A DNA stretch of 64,000 bases. It comes from Thamnocephalis sphaerospora. Taxonomy: Eukaryota > Zoopagomycota > Zoopagomycetes > Zoopagales > Sigmoideomycetaceae. The notes beneath the pieces are model-generated. The model was not told the origin of the DNA, made no database searches, and saw only the letters and a program-made list of their open reading frames with translations. Where the stretch lies: NCBI GenBank assembly GCA_003614735.1, contig KZ992433.1:1-64000 (forward strand). The letters are read 5' to 3'. Below are positions 22,530 to 34,598 of the stretch, one piece after another (position 1 is the first letter of the stretch; the number at the start of each line of letters is the position of its first letter). The translations under genes were made by a program, and so were the position numbers.

Positions 22530-23882
22530 TGACGCGGCTAAACTGAGCGTCCTCCTGTGGTGCATGTACCAAAAATAAGCCGCTGGCGTAGCCAATATCT
22601 ACTCCACAGCGCTGTATCATACCCGCTCGAATTCCGTATCCGGACGCGATGCATCTTCGATCGAGAACGGCAGCTGGGGAGCAGCCTCACTCTCAACAAA
22701 GAGCTACCAAATGCAGCTGATGTTAGGAAGCGGTCTAGCGTAATAAGACGTAGTAGACAGCCTACCGAAAGGATATGCAGTTCGGCATCCTGGACCGTGC
22801 AGCTGCGGATTGGCTCCGGTGCCTTGACAACCTCAGCCTCCACCAACACAATCGACTCGTTCGGGATGCTAGTGTACAGCGCCATGCGATAAGCAATCGC
22901 ATCGACGTGTGGACACAGCTAGGCCCGGCCATGCGGGGAAGCACGTACCTGACGGCATACTTGAGCATCTTCTTGCTGACATTCTCCTTGTCTACCGTCA
23001 GCAGAGCCTGGATGGTGGCATACTGATGGCGAAGCATGAAGAAGCACATTTTTGCGCCTAAATCACCGTTTTTGCCGCATTAACGCCTGGCGTCTGTATC
23101 ACCGCTACGCTTTGTACCGGCATTTGCAGCTGTATACTTGCCTGTCGGGCGAGAGTGCTGCACACGGGCGCGGATCAGGACGGTCTTTCCCGCAAAATCA
23201 CCTGAAATGTCTCCAACGAGCGTGCGCTCGCGGCCTAATCGATGATGAGTTATTGTCGATCTGGCAGACAGCAAGAGTCATGCCGATCGGCGTTGTGGCT
23301 TACCCGTGCGCTCATGCGACTGGTTCATTGGCTTCTTGCCGTACTTGCCGGCAGAGTAGTCGACCTCGTTTGCCTCCTTTGCGGCGCGCTCGGCAGCCTC
23401 TTTGGCAGCACGCTCCTGCTTCTTTGCCTCTTTCTCCTTCTTTGCCTGCAGCTTCTTGAAGGCCTTCTTGGAGATCTTGTTTCCTTCGTCACTAGAGACG
23501 CAATCGCCAGGCCGCTACTCGTTAGTTGTCTTTTCCGTTTGATTTCCACAAATGCACCGCGCCACGGGGTCGCGCTCGCTCTGCCCGTGGCATGCAGGCT
23601 GGCCGAGCAATTTTGCTGCTTACTCGTAAAACACCTCCTCGGCGCTCTCGCCTACAGCGATGGCATCCACGACCACCGGTGCAGCCTCCTGAGGGTTTGA
23701 CATGGTGATGCTAATGCGTGTGAGGTGCTCGACTGGCTGGCTGAGAAAGAGAAAGAGCGTAGGGTGCGTATGACGACGGACGCTGACACGTGAGCCATTA
23801 CAATAAAACTGTATCTGCCCCACTCTACGCTTTAGCACGCCACGACACTTTCAGTTCGCCCATTGCTGTACAAACAATTGCC

Positions 23883-25198
23883 ATGAGCCACACTTTGTCT
23901 GACGCATCCTTGCGGGAGAGCGACAGGCGCTGCAGCGCGCTAGAGGCGCGGCTCCCCGCAGAGGTGCTTATGCACATTGTTACTCGCCTGGATATTCACA
24001 GCGTTTGCCGGGTGGCTTGCGTAAGTGTGCTATGCGCACAAGCGTTTACCCGCACCCTCTACTTATTTGGCCGTGGTTGTAAAGGTTTGCAGAAAGCTTG
24101 GAGATGTTGTGAGAGACGACTGGACCTGGAAGTATCTGCTAGAGTGAGTGCGGATCGATTCAGCACACCGCTTGCAGCCTAGTTGCTAAGATCAATGACA
24201 GGCGTAGATACGGCCGAGCATCGCTTCCTCAGCCCGATGACGATGTGTCCTACCTGCATGCGTACCAGCAACTAGGCGAGTGGTGCCTTGCGTCCTGCAA
24301 CGCCGGTCACGCTAACATTGCATATCCTCAGCAAATCCGATACTTTCCATTGCAAGCAACTTTGACATCGTTCACGATCGTTCTCCATACTGGTCCCGAC
24401 ACCCGAATACGAACAGGTGGGCTATGCCGAGTGGTTCTGCTGCAAGATGCGGATCCTGTGTATGTGCGTGAATCGTACTTACGAGCATGCCTGCGGACGT
24501 GGTTAGCTCGTCAGATGTGGACCGACCGCAAGCTGCAGTGCTGAATTCAGTCTGCTGGCTGCATGTGAGCCTCGTAAAGTGACTGGTGGATAGTCCAAAG
24601 CGCTCACATGACTGCGCTGGGCTGCATAACACACTCACTAGCTGGAGGGGATGCTTTGTAGTGTAGCTGCTGGTACATACAATGTTGTATGGACGATGCA
24701 GTGCAGCAACCATGTATTCAACATGCGAATGGCGACGTTCAGCGCCAACGTCAAGGGACCGGTAAGCAGTCTGCATCATGGCGCCACGACTCCGCCTGCT
24801 CAAACAGTCTTGTCCACCCTATAGAATGGCATGCAGATTAGTCACCGGCCGGGTGAAATCTTCGCGGCGCATGCTGGCAGTGGCATATTTGAGTACACAA
24901 TGCCCTATGTGCTGGTAGTCAGCCCGGTCGATGACTACGCTGATGTCGAGTTTAGCATTCAGGATCATAGTGATCTTTGGAAGGGCGGTGTGGTATGTGC
25001 ACTTGGCCAGTGTGTGCAAGCTTGACCGCACGGGCACTAACAAATAGTCGCTACCAGGGCTTTTTTTCCGTGCGCCTGGAGCACGCATCACCGAACGCGC
25101 AGAATACCTCTGGTACAAGTAAAGGCGAGGGCTGGGGTCTGAACTCGCTTGTGCAGTCGATATTGGATACACTCGGCTGGATAATATTCATGCTCTAG
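23883..25198 (+). CDS. F-box protein with C-terminal PP2-like domain
   Basis: The start MSHTLSDASLRESDRRC at 23883 runs into an F-box (ARLPAEVLMHIVTRLDIHSV, CRVACV), the Skp1-binding motif of SCF ubiquitin ligases, which splices to KLGDVVRDDWTWKYLL. Later exons give EYEQVGYAEWFCCKMRIL, AAVLNSVCWLH and AAGTYNVVWTMQCSNHVF. Then come MRMATFSANVKGPNGMQISH, VLVVSPVDDYADVEFSIQDH and SDLWKGGV. This second half resembles the F-box-linked phloem-protein-2-like fold by eye. It ends ILDTLGWIIFML. Some junctions use weak donors (GTGTAT). The target is unknown. Confidence 0.72.
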
Positions 25199-25285
25199 TC
25201 TTCGCAACCGGTATAGTAATTGTCACAGTCAAAGTCGCCACGGTAGCAGTAAATCGTTTTCCCATAGCCACGCACGCAAGCGTGT

Positions 25286-26089
25286 TTATTTGTCGATCGC
25301 GCCATCCTGTGCTCCTTTATGCCGCCTGCTCTGTGTAGATGGAGCTAGACCGAATGTATCCGGCAAGTGTATGCTGTTCTCTATAGCTATTACCTTGATG
25401 AGTGCATGATGGTGAACTAGCATGGCAGGGTGCGCAAATAAAATGATCAATAGTCGCCTGCGCCCGTAAGCCGCCAACGCGTGCATACCTGCGTGGTGGG
25501 TGCAGAACCACAGCTCGCGACCAAATGTTGACTCGAGCGCAACGCTATGCTGAGCGTCAGCGCGAACAAGCGCCTCCACGCGTATAGTCTGCAGATTCGA
25601 AATATTGCGCATAGAGGAGAGCTTGTGGAGAAGAAAGTCAATGTGCTCGACGCCTGCTGCGCGATCAGTCTCGATAGCAGTCTAATTCGATAGCAAAAGC
25701 ATCAGTATTCGCTGCTTAATGCACGCACGACATACGCGACTTACCCCTTGTTTTCGGCCGTCGTAGCTGACTGTCGGCTGAAGCCCCGTCGGCTCTGCAC
25801 TGCTGGTTGCGGTGGCCTCCAGAAGCAGACGAAAGTGGTCGCAAAGATGGCGGACGTGCTTTCCTATGGTGCTGCCAGGCACGTGGCGTGACACGGTTGT
25901 ATATACCGTCGCGTTTGGCAGAGCCGCCACCATGTTACGGCACTGCTCAAGCACGTTCTGTGCGGAAGAATATACCGCGCCGAGACTGCTGTCCGACTGT
26001 GGGTCTGCTCTTCCACTCTGTTTTTCGGCGTGCCCGTTTCCACAAAGCGGTGGCGCCGAGTTGTTGGTGTTTGGCGAATCTGTTGACAT
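25286..26089 (-). CDS. DinB-like (YfiT/DinB superfamily) protein
   Basis: Starts MSTDSPNTNNSAPPLCGN at 26089. The core reads VLEQCRNMVAALPNATVYTT, VPGSTIGKHVRHLCDHFRLL and TVSYDGRK. Further exons give DRAAGVEHIDFLLHKLSSM, STFGRELWFCTHHA and HHALIKVIAIENSIHLPDTF, ending KGAQDGAIDK. The H-x-R-H-x-x-D-H motif in helix 1 and the late W-x-x-x-H-H/H-H-A motif match the metal-binding histidines of DinB-type four-helix bundles. Several members of that superfamily are thiol-dependent transferases. The enzyme activity cannot be told from sequence. Three introns are likely. Confidence 0.65.
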
Positions 26090-26304
26090 GCTGCAGTCTA
26101 GGAGTAAAAGTGCAGAGTGAAAATAGGCAAAGAATTGCGCAGTTGGCTGATAAGCATGAGAAGCGCGTTGGCCGCAGACGGTCGCGTTGTGTTTCTACGC
26201 TGGCACAACACAATGACGTGAAGAATGAAGCGCCATTGGTCACTGATGCGCCACGCTTTTTCGCTGTTTACTATTGTATCACTCGGTCGACCAGCCCAGC
26301 CAGA

Positions 26305-29271
26305 ATGCCTTTTGCCGACGCAGCTGGCCGGAAGCGGCCCGGAGACCACGCGAGCGACAGCGATCCGGACATTGGTCCGCAGCCTGTAGGCCAGGAGGCA
26401 GATGAAGGTGGGTTCGACAGTGCCCTGTTGGCACCTTGCTTGCCCCACTAACACGGCGTCAGTGTAGATTCGGACGTTGGGCCTATGCCGGCCGGTGCCA
26501 CACAGCCAGAGAAGAAGAAGAAAAGGCGTGGTTCGTGTTTGGGCATTGCTAGTATCGCTCCGCATTTGCGACGTTGACCGCTAACCTGTGTTGTCGTATA
26601 GCTTTGGCACATGAGGAATTGTACACTGAGCAACTGCCGTGCGCAGAGATGTACGAGCGCAGCTACATGCACCGCGATGTTCTTTGCACAGTGGATATTA
26701 CCAGGTGTGTTTCGTACACCCGCCGGCTACGTTGCAATAGGCTGGCTGATGATAGAATGCGCACACGCTGGTTGGTAGCTCCAACTTTATCATCACGACT
26801 TCGGTGGACGGGCATTTGAAGTTCTGGAACAAGTCAGATGTTGGCATTGAGTTTGTCAAGCACTATCGGGCTCATCTCGGTGAGTCTTGAGCTAGCACGC
26901 GCGCAAGACCAGCGATGCAATCCATACCCGTCAGATTACTGAATGGGATATGTCATAGGTACGATCATCGGTACAAGTGCGTCTGCAGACGGGTCGCTCT
27001 TCGCCACGGCTGCTGCCGACAAAGCCCTAAAGGTGTTTGACGTGGTCAATTTTGGTGAGTATTCACTGGTCTGCACGCTGTTCCGACTACGGAACTGAGC
27101 AATTGCTGCGCAACGACAGATATGATCAATATCATTCAACTTGACTATGTCCCCAGCTGTATTTGCTGGATTCACCGTCGTGGACAAGCCCAGTCGCTAC
27201 TTGCTTGGTACGACAGTGATGGATAGCTGGGATGCACGACGGGCACTTGTACTGATGCGTCACTGTAGCGCCGATCGCGACTCTAACGTCATCTATTTGT
27301 ATGATGGGCGCGGTGACGGCAAGCCATTGCGTCAGATCGATAATCTGCACTCGGAGCCAGTCTGTGCCATGAAGGTCCGACAGCTGCACTTGTCTGCGTG
27401 TGCAGTGATGCCCGGTTAATTGTACCTTCTAACATACCTGCAATCTGTAGTATAATCACATCTACCACTGCGTGATTACAGCCGACACCGGAGGAATGCT
27501 CGAGTACTGGAATCCTGACGAGCCCAGCGAATTGCCAAACACGCTTGCTTTTCAGTTCAAGTCGGCTACAGATTTGTACGAGTTCAAAAAAGTGAGTCAT
27601 GCGTCAATGGCTGAGCCCTGCCGGTACTGATCGGTGTCATCAGAGCAAATCCCACCCGACGTCTATCACATTATCACCAGACTGCGAGCAGTTTGTCACC
27701 ATGGGCCTTAGTGACCGGCAGGTTCGTGTATTCCGCTTTGCTACCGGAAAGATGACACGCAAATACGACGAGTCTCTGGACACCATCAGCGAGATGCAGC
27801 AGGTGCGTGCAGGTTACCGTAAACCCGCGGCGAAATTAGGTTGATTCACATTGCAGCGCACTAGGCTGGAACGGCGTTCTACCGTCTGGATGACATGGAG
27901 TTTGGTCGACGTCTGGCTGTAGATCGTGAGCTGGAAAAGAGCCCACAGGTGTATCTTGTGAACGCTGGTAAGTGTAGTACGCACGCTGTCGCTACCTATT
28001 CTTGTGGTGTTTATGCTAATCTTGATGCATTAGCCTTTGACGAAAGCGGCCACTTTCTCTTGTACCCTACGCTGCTGGGTATCAAAGGTAGGTGTACATG
28101 CATTATGTGGTTTAGCCCAACGAATATAGCTTGCGCCGTCGGTGTGGTTGTATGCAATTAACGTAACGTTTGCTGCAATGGTGCACTAGTGGTAAACATG
28201 CACAGCAACCGAGTCGTTCAAATACTCGGTAAAGGAGAGCCGCATCGGTTCATGAATGTGGCACTTTATCAAGGTGCACTGAAGAAAAAGGCGGCGGCAA
28301 CACTGGCAAGTAGCGTAGCATCTGCCGTTTTACCGTGGCTTAATGGACGCTGATCACTAATGTGCGCACGCATTCGCTGCACAGGCTATGGCCGCGTCGG
28401 ACAATCCGCTGGTAAAGGAGCGGGACAAGAAGGATCCGACGCTCTTCTGTACCGCATACAAGCGGAACCGCTTTTTCATGTTTTCGCGGCGAGATCCCGA
28501 CTCGTAAGTCTGAGCTGGCATAATCCAGCGGCCCTTTGTTTGATAGACTTGCTGACGCGCATCACACACTATCACTGGCCGACTCTAGCGATGAGTCGCA
28601 CCAGGGTGATCGTGATGTATTCAACGAGAAGCCGACGCGTGAAGAGCAGAGTGTGGCCGTGGCACAGTCGGCCAAGCAGTTTGGCACTCGTGCTGTCCTG
28701 CGCACCACACTTGGAGACATTCACCTGCAGCTCTTTCCCGACTATGCGCCGCGTGCTGTGGAGAATTTCGTCACACACTCCAAGAGCAGCTATTACGACA
28801 ATGTGATCTTCCATCGCGTCATCAAGGGATTCATGCTGCAGACTGGCGATCCGCTTGGTAAGTGCCGCCTCGGTTACTGTTCGCAACACGTACTGACAGA
28901 GTACGCAACAGGTGATGGCACGGGCGGTGATTCGATCTGGAACAAGGAATTTGAAGACGAGTTCCACCCGGATCTCAAGCATGACCGTCCTTATGTTGTC
29001 AGTATGGCCAATGCAGGCCCTAACACTAACGGATCGCAGTTTTTTATCACGACCGTTGCCACCGTGAGTGCCTACTTGTTCTGCATTCTGTTTGCGGCTC
29101 TCGCTAATTTGATTGAAACACACAAAGCCTTGGCTCGACAACAAGCATACTATCTTTGGCCGTGCCATCGCCGGCTTTGATGTTGTACATCAGATCGAGA
29201 ATCTTCGCACGGATAAACTGGACAAGCCATACGAAGATGTGAAAATCATCAACATTGAGATCAAGCAGTAG
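26305..29271 (+). CDS. PPWD1: WD40-repeat peptidyl-prolyl isomerase PPWD1
   Basis: A nuclear cyclophilin found with spliceosomes in other eukaryotes. The start [18 protein letters not shown] is at 26305. A lysine cluster KKKKRR precedes the WD40 part: [80 protein letters not shown] and [21 protein letters not shown] linker leads to the cyclophilin domain: [40 protein letters not shown] with the catalytic Arg, and [16 protein letters not shown]. The end is [14 protein letters not shown]. About ten introns. Domain order and length fit PPWD1 fully. Confidence 0.93.
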
Positions 29272-29326
29272 ACGGTGTGGGCGACCATCACACCTGTCTA
29301 CTGCAATGCCACGCTGCCGCAATGCA

Positions 29327-29332
29327 AATAAA
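29327..29332 (+). terminator. Poly(A)-like AATAAA after PPWD1
   Basis: AATAAA lies 56 bp past the PPWD1 stop codon, a plausible 3'-end positioning element. Fungal signals are loose, so this is suggestive only. Confidence 0.35.
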
Positions 29333-29490
29333 TGGCATACAGCTTATGTGATCCACACGACCGGCTGATTGATGGACTGGCTGGCTGCTTTATAGTGAGG
29401 GGACAAATGAAAACGTGCGGAAAACGGTAAATGACGGTCCGGATGCAGGCCGGTATATAATGAGAAGGCGATGCTCGTCTGGCGTGCACG

Positions 29491-32304
29491 CTACTTGACG
29501 ACGCGGCGAGCTGTTCCAATGTGGCACGAATTCACCTTGGTGGCGAAACGTAGCGAGCACAGCGTTTCCTGGAAGCTCTCGGGCAGCGGTGAGATATTGA
29601 CAAACATCAGCGTCTTGCTGTTGCCGCCAAGAGAGTTTTGCAGCAGGTAAGTCAGCTTTGAGTTGCGATACGGAATGTGTGCGTCCTTGTTGGCGAGAGC
29701 CGCAATGACATCACCCAGGCTGCTGAGGCTTTTGTTGATTGCCTGCGTTTCCTTCAGACGCTCGCCTGTGGCACCAGAGGCAGAGAGACGCTCCGATCCT
29801 GCCAGATCAATCAAGTTCAGCAATCCCTCGCTGGTTTCCAGCGTGATCCGGTTGCGCCCCTTAAGACGAAGGGTGAAGACACTGCGTGGACAATGTAAGC
29901 AGACTGTCAGGAGTCCAGCAGTGCTGGTTTAACTTGCCTGTGACTCCGCGATGACCGTTCATTGCACATTGTCGCTGCAACGGCTCGGTTCTGGCTCGCC
30001 TTCTTCAAGAGCGCCGTCACCTTGCCGGGAGTATCGAGAATCACTGTTGTGTGGCGCCAAAATAGTATGCGCATGTCAGCGCCTGAATGCATCACCGTGT
30101 CCCGCCACCGCGCTTGCCTGTCTTCACATCAGTTACGATGGTCTTGTTGCCCGGCTGGTGCTTGATGTCATGCTTCTTGTTGAGATCACCGTTGCCAAGC
30201 AGATCGTGAACAGACTCGTTGTAGATTTCCACAAACTGTCCTTCCATCTCGTACTCCCATCCCTTTTCCTTGAGCTGCGCCGCCGTGGCAAAGATCTGGT
30301 GAACTGCACGAGGAATCATGCCCATGTTGGACTCGTCCAAATTATCGGGTCCCTCCATCGTGTAGGTCTAAGCATTGTGATCGTTGTGAGTTGTTGGATG
30401 CACGCAAGCCGCATTATGCATTCACGCACCTTGCCGCTTCCTGTCTGACCGTAGCTGTAAGTGCGGCAACATCGCATTAGCCCACCAATGTGCACTTCAC
30501 ACTCTGACAGCATATCCTGCATTCTTTACGTCTACTTACGCGAAAATGCACACTGGATAGCCATCCAGCGCAGACTGCACTAGCTGCGAAATCTCCTCAA
30601 AGATCACGGATTGTGTAGTGCTGCCTGGGAAAACCATGTCAAAGTTGAACGGGTACGTCTTTGTCACGGATTTGCCGTTGGCCGACTCCTGCAGTGATAC
30701 ACAAAATAATCTAACGCGTAAGAGCGACAAATAAAGCGATATGAGCTGGCGCTCTACACGCACCTGGACTTGCATCAGCTCAATCTCCTTGCCACTGTTG
30801 CTGTCTGGAAGCTTCATGTGGGTTATGACGTCCTCCGTCTTTTTGCCATCCTGCAGCTCATTTCCTACCAGAAAGCAGCGCGCCGCAAAACTATCAGAAA
30901 AGCTACTGCGATGCAGCTATGATTGACGTACCGAGCAGCGGTCGTACGCGGCAAAAAACGCGAATGTTGCCCTTGAGCTCCTGCAAAACACGACAGAATA
31001 CAACAACAAGTTCAGCTCAGTGGCAACAACGTGTAAGCCATTTACGCCCGCACCTGAATGGTGTTGTGCAACTTGCGTCGCACCATCTCCTCCTCACGGA
31101 TCTTGCTCTCCAGTTCCGCAATCAGTGCCGCATTCTCCTCCAACTTTGCCTTGAGCTGCACGATGAGCGCGTCCCGCTCGCTTAGAGTGCCCTCGGTACT
31201 CTGGGACGAACCACATAGTACGGATCAGTTTCATCGCAGCAGTCGCTCCAGGTCAGAATGTGGTGTGCAGCCACCCACCTTGAGCTTGTCCTTTAGCGCG
31301 CCGTGGTCGCTTTCCAACGCAAGGAATGCGGCTGATTGTGCCGAAACGGTACTCTTCAATTGTGTGTTTTCCGCTCTAGCCTGGGCCAGCTGCTCCTCCG
31401 AGCTGCCCAGTTCCACCTTGAGCTTATCGTGTGCGCTTTGGAGAGAATCGTGGCTTGTCTTAAGAGTGCCGACCTCAAGTTGATGCTTGGACTCTAGCGC
31501 GCTGATCTCGCTTTCGTGACGACGCGCGGCTATCTCCAGCTCGTTCTTACTTTCCTGCAGCTGCTGCAAAATATCGCTGTTCTCCTTGTCCTTATCTTCG
31601 ATGCGATGCTCTAGACTCTCGCGGAACTTTTCCAGCTCCGTGACTGAAAATGCGGCAGACTGGTAAATCGCATGTCCTACTGCAGGCAACACGAACGCTG
31701 AGCTTACTCTTGGCCTCGCTTGATTGCAGCTTTTCAGTCATGCTTTCGACGGCGCCTGTCGACGTCTTGATTTGCTCCTTGAGGCGGGCTGTCATCTCCT
31801 CCATATCATTGACACGGCTCTACACATGCCAGCAGCGCCAATATGATTTCGCAGTATGAGGAAATGCGTGGCATTTTGTAGTCTAACATTTCAGCTTACC
31901 TTTGTGTCCACAGCCACACGCGTCTTCTTGGCCGGTGGCCCACTAGGGGCAACATTGCCTCGAGCACTGGTGGCTAGAGTCCGCGTCGTTGTTTTGCTGG
32001 GGGGTGCTGGCTTTCCCGCGGCGGTGCGCTTAGTCGTCTTTGATGCAGCCGGTGCCGTGGTGCGCGGAGCAGCCGTCCGCCGTCCTGTGGTGCTTGCGCT
32101 AGCAGCGCCTGTGCGACGCGCCACCGTGCTCTTTGCCACCGTTGGTCTGGCGATTTTGGTGGCGGCACTGGGCGCCTCCGCCTTGCGCTTTGTGCCGGCG
32201 ACTGCGCCCGTAGACGGCTGCGGAATTGGTATGGCGCTCGGCTTTGGCGGCTCCTTTGTTGGAGGCTTCACCAACACACTGAGTCTGGGAAGGCGAGAGC
32301 TCAT
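29491..32304 (-). CDS. Kinesin-14, C-terminal motor (Kar3/Klp2/KIFC1 type)
   Basis: Minus-end-directed microtubule motor used in spindle assembly. The start [20 protein letters not shown] at 32304 opens a Lys/Ala/Thr-rich basic tail, the probable second microtubule-binding site. A long coiled coil follows ([40 protein letters not shown]). The kinesin-14 neck [19 protein letters not shown] leads into the motor: P-loop GQTGSGK split by an intron before TYTMEGP, switch I NERSSRSH, switch [12 protein letters not shown], then [16 protein letters not shown] and [16 protein letters not shown]. The gene ends [15 protein letters not shown]. About eleven introns, one with a GC donor. Complete. Confidence 0.93.
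30044..30117 (-). other. GC-AG intron in kinesin motor domain
   Basis: The exon coding VTDVKT ends ACAG and is followed by GCAAGC rather than GT. The intron ends CAACAG and rejoins in frame at TGATTCTCGATACTCC, giving the expected [13 protein letters not shown]. The alternative of reading through gives a stop shortly after. Confidence 0.8.
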
Positions 32305-32533
32305 GGTGCTGACACGGCGTATGTAGGCGTGCAGAGGCGGCGGAGTGGTGGCGGCGGCCGGTGAAGTGCAAGCGAAAGAAAGTGCTGCAGGCGCGACCAA
32401 GAAGCGCGAAACCGCACAAATGTAAACAAACAGCAGACTCACGTGATGGTGGCCATCGTGCAGCGTCACAATTTCTCCTCATCCTGCGCTCCAAACCGTC
32501 CGCTCAAGCATTCGTCCGGCACTGTTGGTCGCC

Positions 32534-34164
32534 ATGTACGTGCAGGCCTTTCATTTTCCCCGTCTAGCTGCTCTCTTCTATGCGGAATTCCACCCGACCT
32601 TGGGACCAACGGTGACGTACGATGTGCCCGAAGGCGCGCTGACGTCGCCGGACCCGCATGCACGCTTGCTGGACTTTGACGCCGTCTCGGAATATGTGAT
32701 ACCCAAACCAAGCGCAATCGGCCGCCTGCTGACGCTCACCGCCTGTGGGTACAAGATTGTTGGATATCCAATGTGTCTGCCAGGTGCGCACTATCCACGC
32801 AACGAGCTCAGGTTTAATCTGGTATTTGTATTTTCACGACATGCGGACACGCGCTCCTACGAGCCGGTCGTGCAAAAAATGGCGGAGACACTGCGCACGC
32901 TTGAGGTGCGTGCCTGCTGGGCTGCCTTTGCAGACGTGGCTGCTACTAACGTGCAAGCAGACGGAGGGCGGTTATCTGTTTGAAAAGGCAAAGAAGGACC
33001 GCATACGCGTGCTGATTGAGCAAATTTATGAGGATCTGAACAGCATGCGCGAATGTCTCATCCCGCTAGGTAGTCGCAGGCAGCGTACAGCGACATGGCG
33101 TGGTGGCTCTAATTAGCGCGTGTGCACATAGACGATAAGCACACCATCAATCTACGGCTGCACCCGGTGCTGCGTCAGCCCCCGCTTGTCCACGACTATG
33201 ATGTCCCGCTGTTGATTGTTGCCGAGGAGGGTCTGGAGCTGGACACGTGGGATATCACAGCGCGCAAGATTGTACAGCATATCGATGGCGTGCAGCACGT
33301 GCGAGGCATTGCAAAGACGGCGGATGTTGATGAAGACAAGGTGCGGCGCTTGATACGCCATCTCATGTACGTAGACTAGAACGCGGATAAGCGTAGCATT
33401 TGTCATCCGGCTAATCCGCGGCCCACGCAGCTACTACGGCCACGCCGTCTTATTGGACATCTTCCAGGTAAGCGTCGGATCGCCGCATTTCGAGCTATCT
33501 GGCTGACCTACCGACGACTACAACAGTTTTCCAATACGTATCGCGTTCGAAAAGACATAAGGGTAATTGTGGAGGATCCGCAGCTGCAAAACGAGTGCTT
33601 GGCGTACATTACAAAAACAGGTGTGTGCTTGTGCTTCTGCTGATAGCCTATACAGCCTACTGACGCCAGACTGGGCCAAAGGCTTTGCTTGCCATCCGTT
33701 CTCACGCGTACTAACGCTGTACTCGCTGCTAAAGCCGGGAATCACGGTGCGCAACTGGGCCGACGAAAATCAGCCCGATCTAGTTGGTGTCGATATTCGG
33801 TAAGTACAGGCGACGACATTACGCCGCAGCAGCCGCATAGTTAATGCACCGTGACTCTGCAGACGCATGATTGCTTTCGGCGTGGCAAACTGCTTTCTTC
33901 ATCGCATACACACCTACCCATACCTGCCGGCAGCACGCCGGCAGCGCATCCCAGCTCTTCTCCAGCGGTAAGCCTAGACGTATGCTCGCATGCCAGTCAG
34001 TTTGATGACAAACTAAGCATTTACACATGGTCTGCGATGACCACTGCAGCTATCTCGATGGCACCCACCATTATGACGAAATATGTGTCGCCGTAGGCCA
34101 CAGTCGACGTGAGCTTTGTGATTTTCTATCCAAGAGTGTAGGCTATTTGGAGCTGAGTCGCTGA
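32534..34164 (+). CDS. NPR2: Npr2 (NPRL2), SEACIT/GATOR1 subunit
   Basis: Part of the Iml1-Npr2-Npr3 complex that restrains TORC1 at the vacuole when amino acids are scarce. The start MYVQAFHFPRLAALFYAEFH at 32534 begins the longin domain, continuing PTLGPTVTYDVPEG, YVIPKPSAIGRLLTLTACGY, FNLVFVFSRHADTRSYEPVV and VQKMAETLRTLE. Further exons give LIEQIYEDLNSMRECLIPL, RQPPLVHDYDVPLLIVAEE, ITARKIVQHIDGVQHVRGIA and DEDKVRRLIRHLMY. The last exons read RRQRIPALLQRYLDGTHHYD and EICVAVGHSRRELCDFLSKS, which is the winged-helix end of the family. About six introns. Shares a 229 bp promoter gap with the kinesin gene. Confidence 0.9.
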
Positions 34165-34598
34165 TGCAAGTGTCAAGGTGCAATACTGCGTATCAACACG
34201 GCGACAATTTGAGCAGGCGCGCAGATCACTGTTTTATATAGTACATTCACTCTGTGCATGACACCAAAGCACATTTGTCCAAACTACTCTCAGTAATGCT
34301 ATTTTGGTACATGTCTATGAACGACTAGCAAGGTTATTTGCTGCACAGTTGCCAATGACGCTGGTGCAATGCTGTCGACGGCCTTGCATCTTGGTCTGTG
34401 GTGTGGTAGGATGATATTGATGTCTACATATGTATTGGCGTGTCTGGATAGACTGGACGGATGACGTGTATACATTGGTCGGCGCTCCACACTGCGGCCA
34501 GCTCGTCTCTTCACCCGCCTCCAAACGCAAGCCTGTCCAGTACCGGCCATCCCTCTTCATCTAGGCAGTCGCCCACGCATCTCGTACCGCCAGCACCC
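34165..34598. other. Gap upstream of proteasome alpha gene
   Basis: A 434 bp interval between NPR2 and the proteasome subunit, both on the plus strand. It contains no gene-like frame, only short overlapping frames on the minus strand without homology-like pattern. Presumed NPR2 3' flank plus promoter. Confidence 0.4.

Larger units (their letters stand above)
21581..23703 (-). pseudogene. DPS1: Cytosolic aspartyl-tRNA synthetase locus, internally rearranged
   Basis: Class IIb synthetase that charges tRNA-Asp. The minus strand gives the N terminus MSNPQEAAPVVVDAIAVG (23703), a Lys/Ala/Glu-rich helix, the anticodon-binding OB fold (KTVLIRARVQHSRPTG, IPNESIVLVEAEVVKAP) and EDAQFSRVNLDT. It resumes at [20 protein letters not shown], then [38 protein letters not shown] and motif 3 [18 protein letters not shown], ending [10 protein letters not shown]. 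Between these, 22189-22529 is inverted, and about 95 residues containing motif 2 are not found. As written the locus cannot yield a working enzyme, which is surprising for an essential gene. Assembly error, allelic damage and true rearrangement are all possible. Confidence 0.85.

Noticed and set aside
25807-26451. 214-codon plus-strand frame
   Set aside because: Mostly antisense to the DinB-like gene; its last part is exon 1 of PPWD1, which starts at 26305.
31856-32326. 156-codon plus-strand Val/Ala-rich frame
   Set aside because: It is the antisense shadow of the Ala/Thr/Lys-rich kinesin tail.
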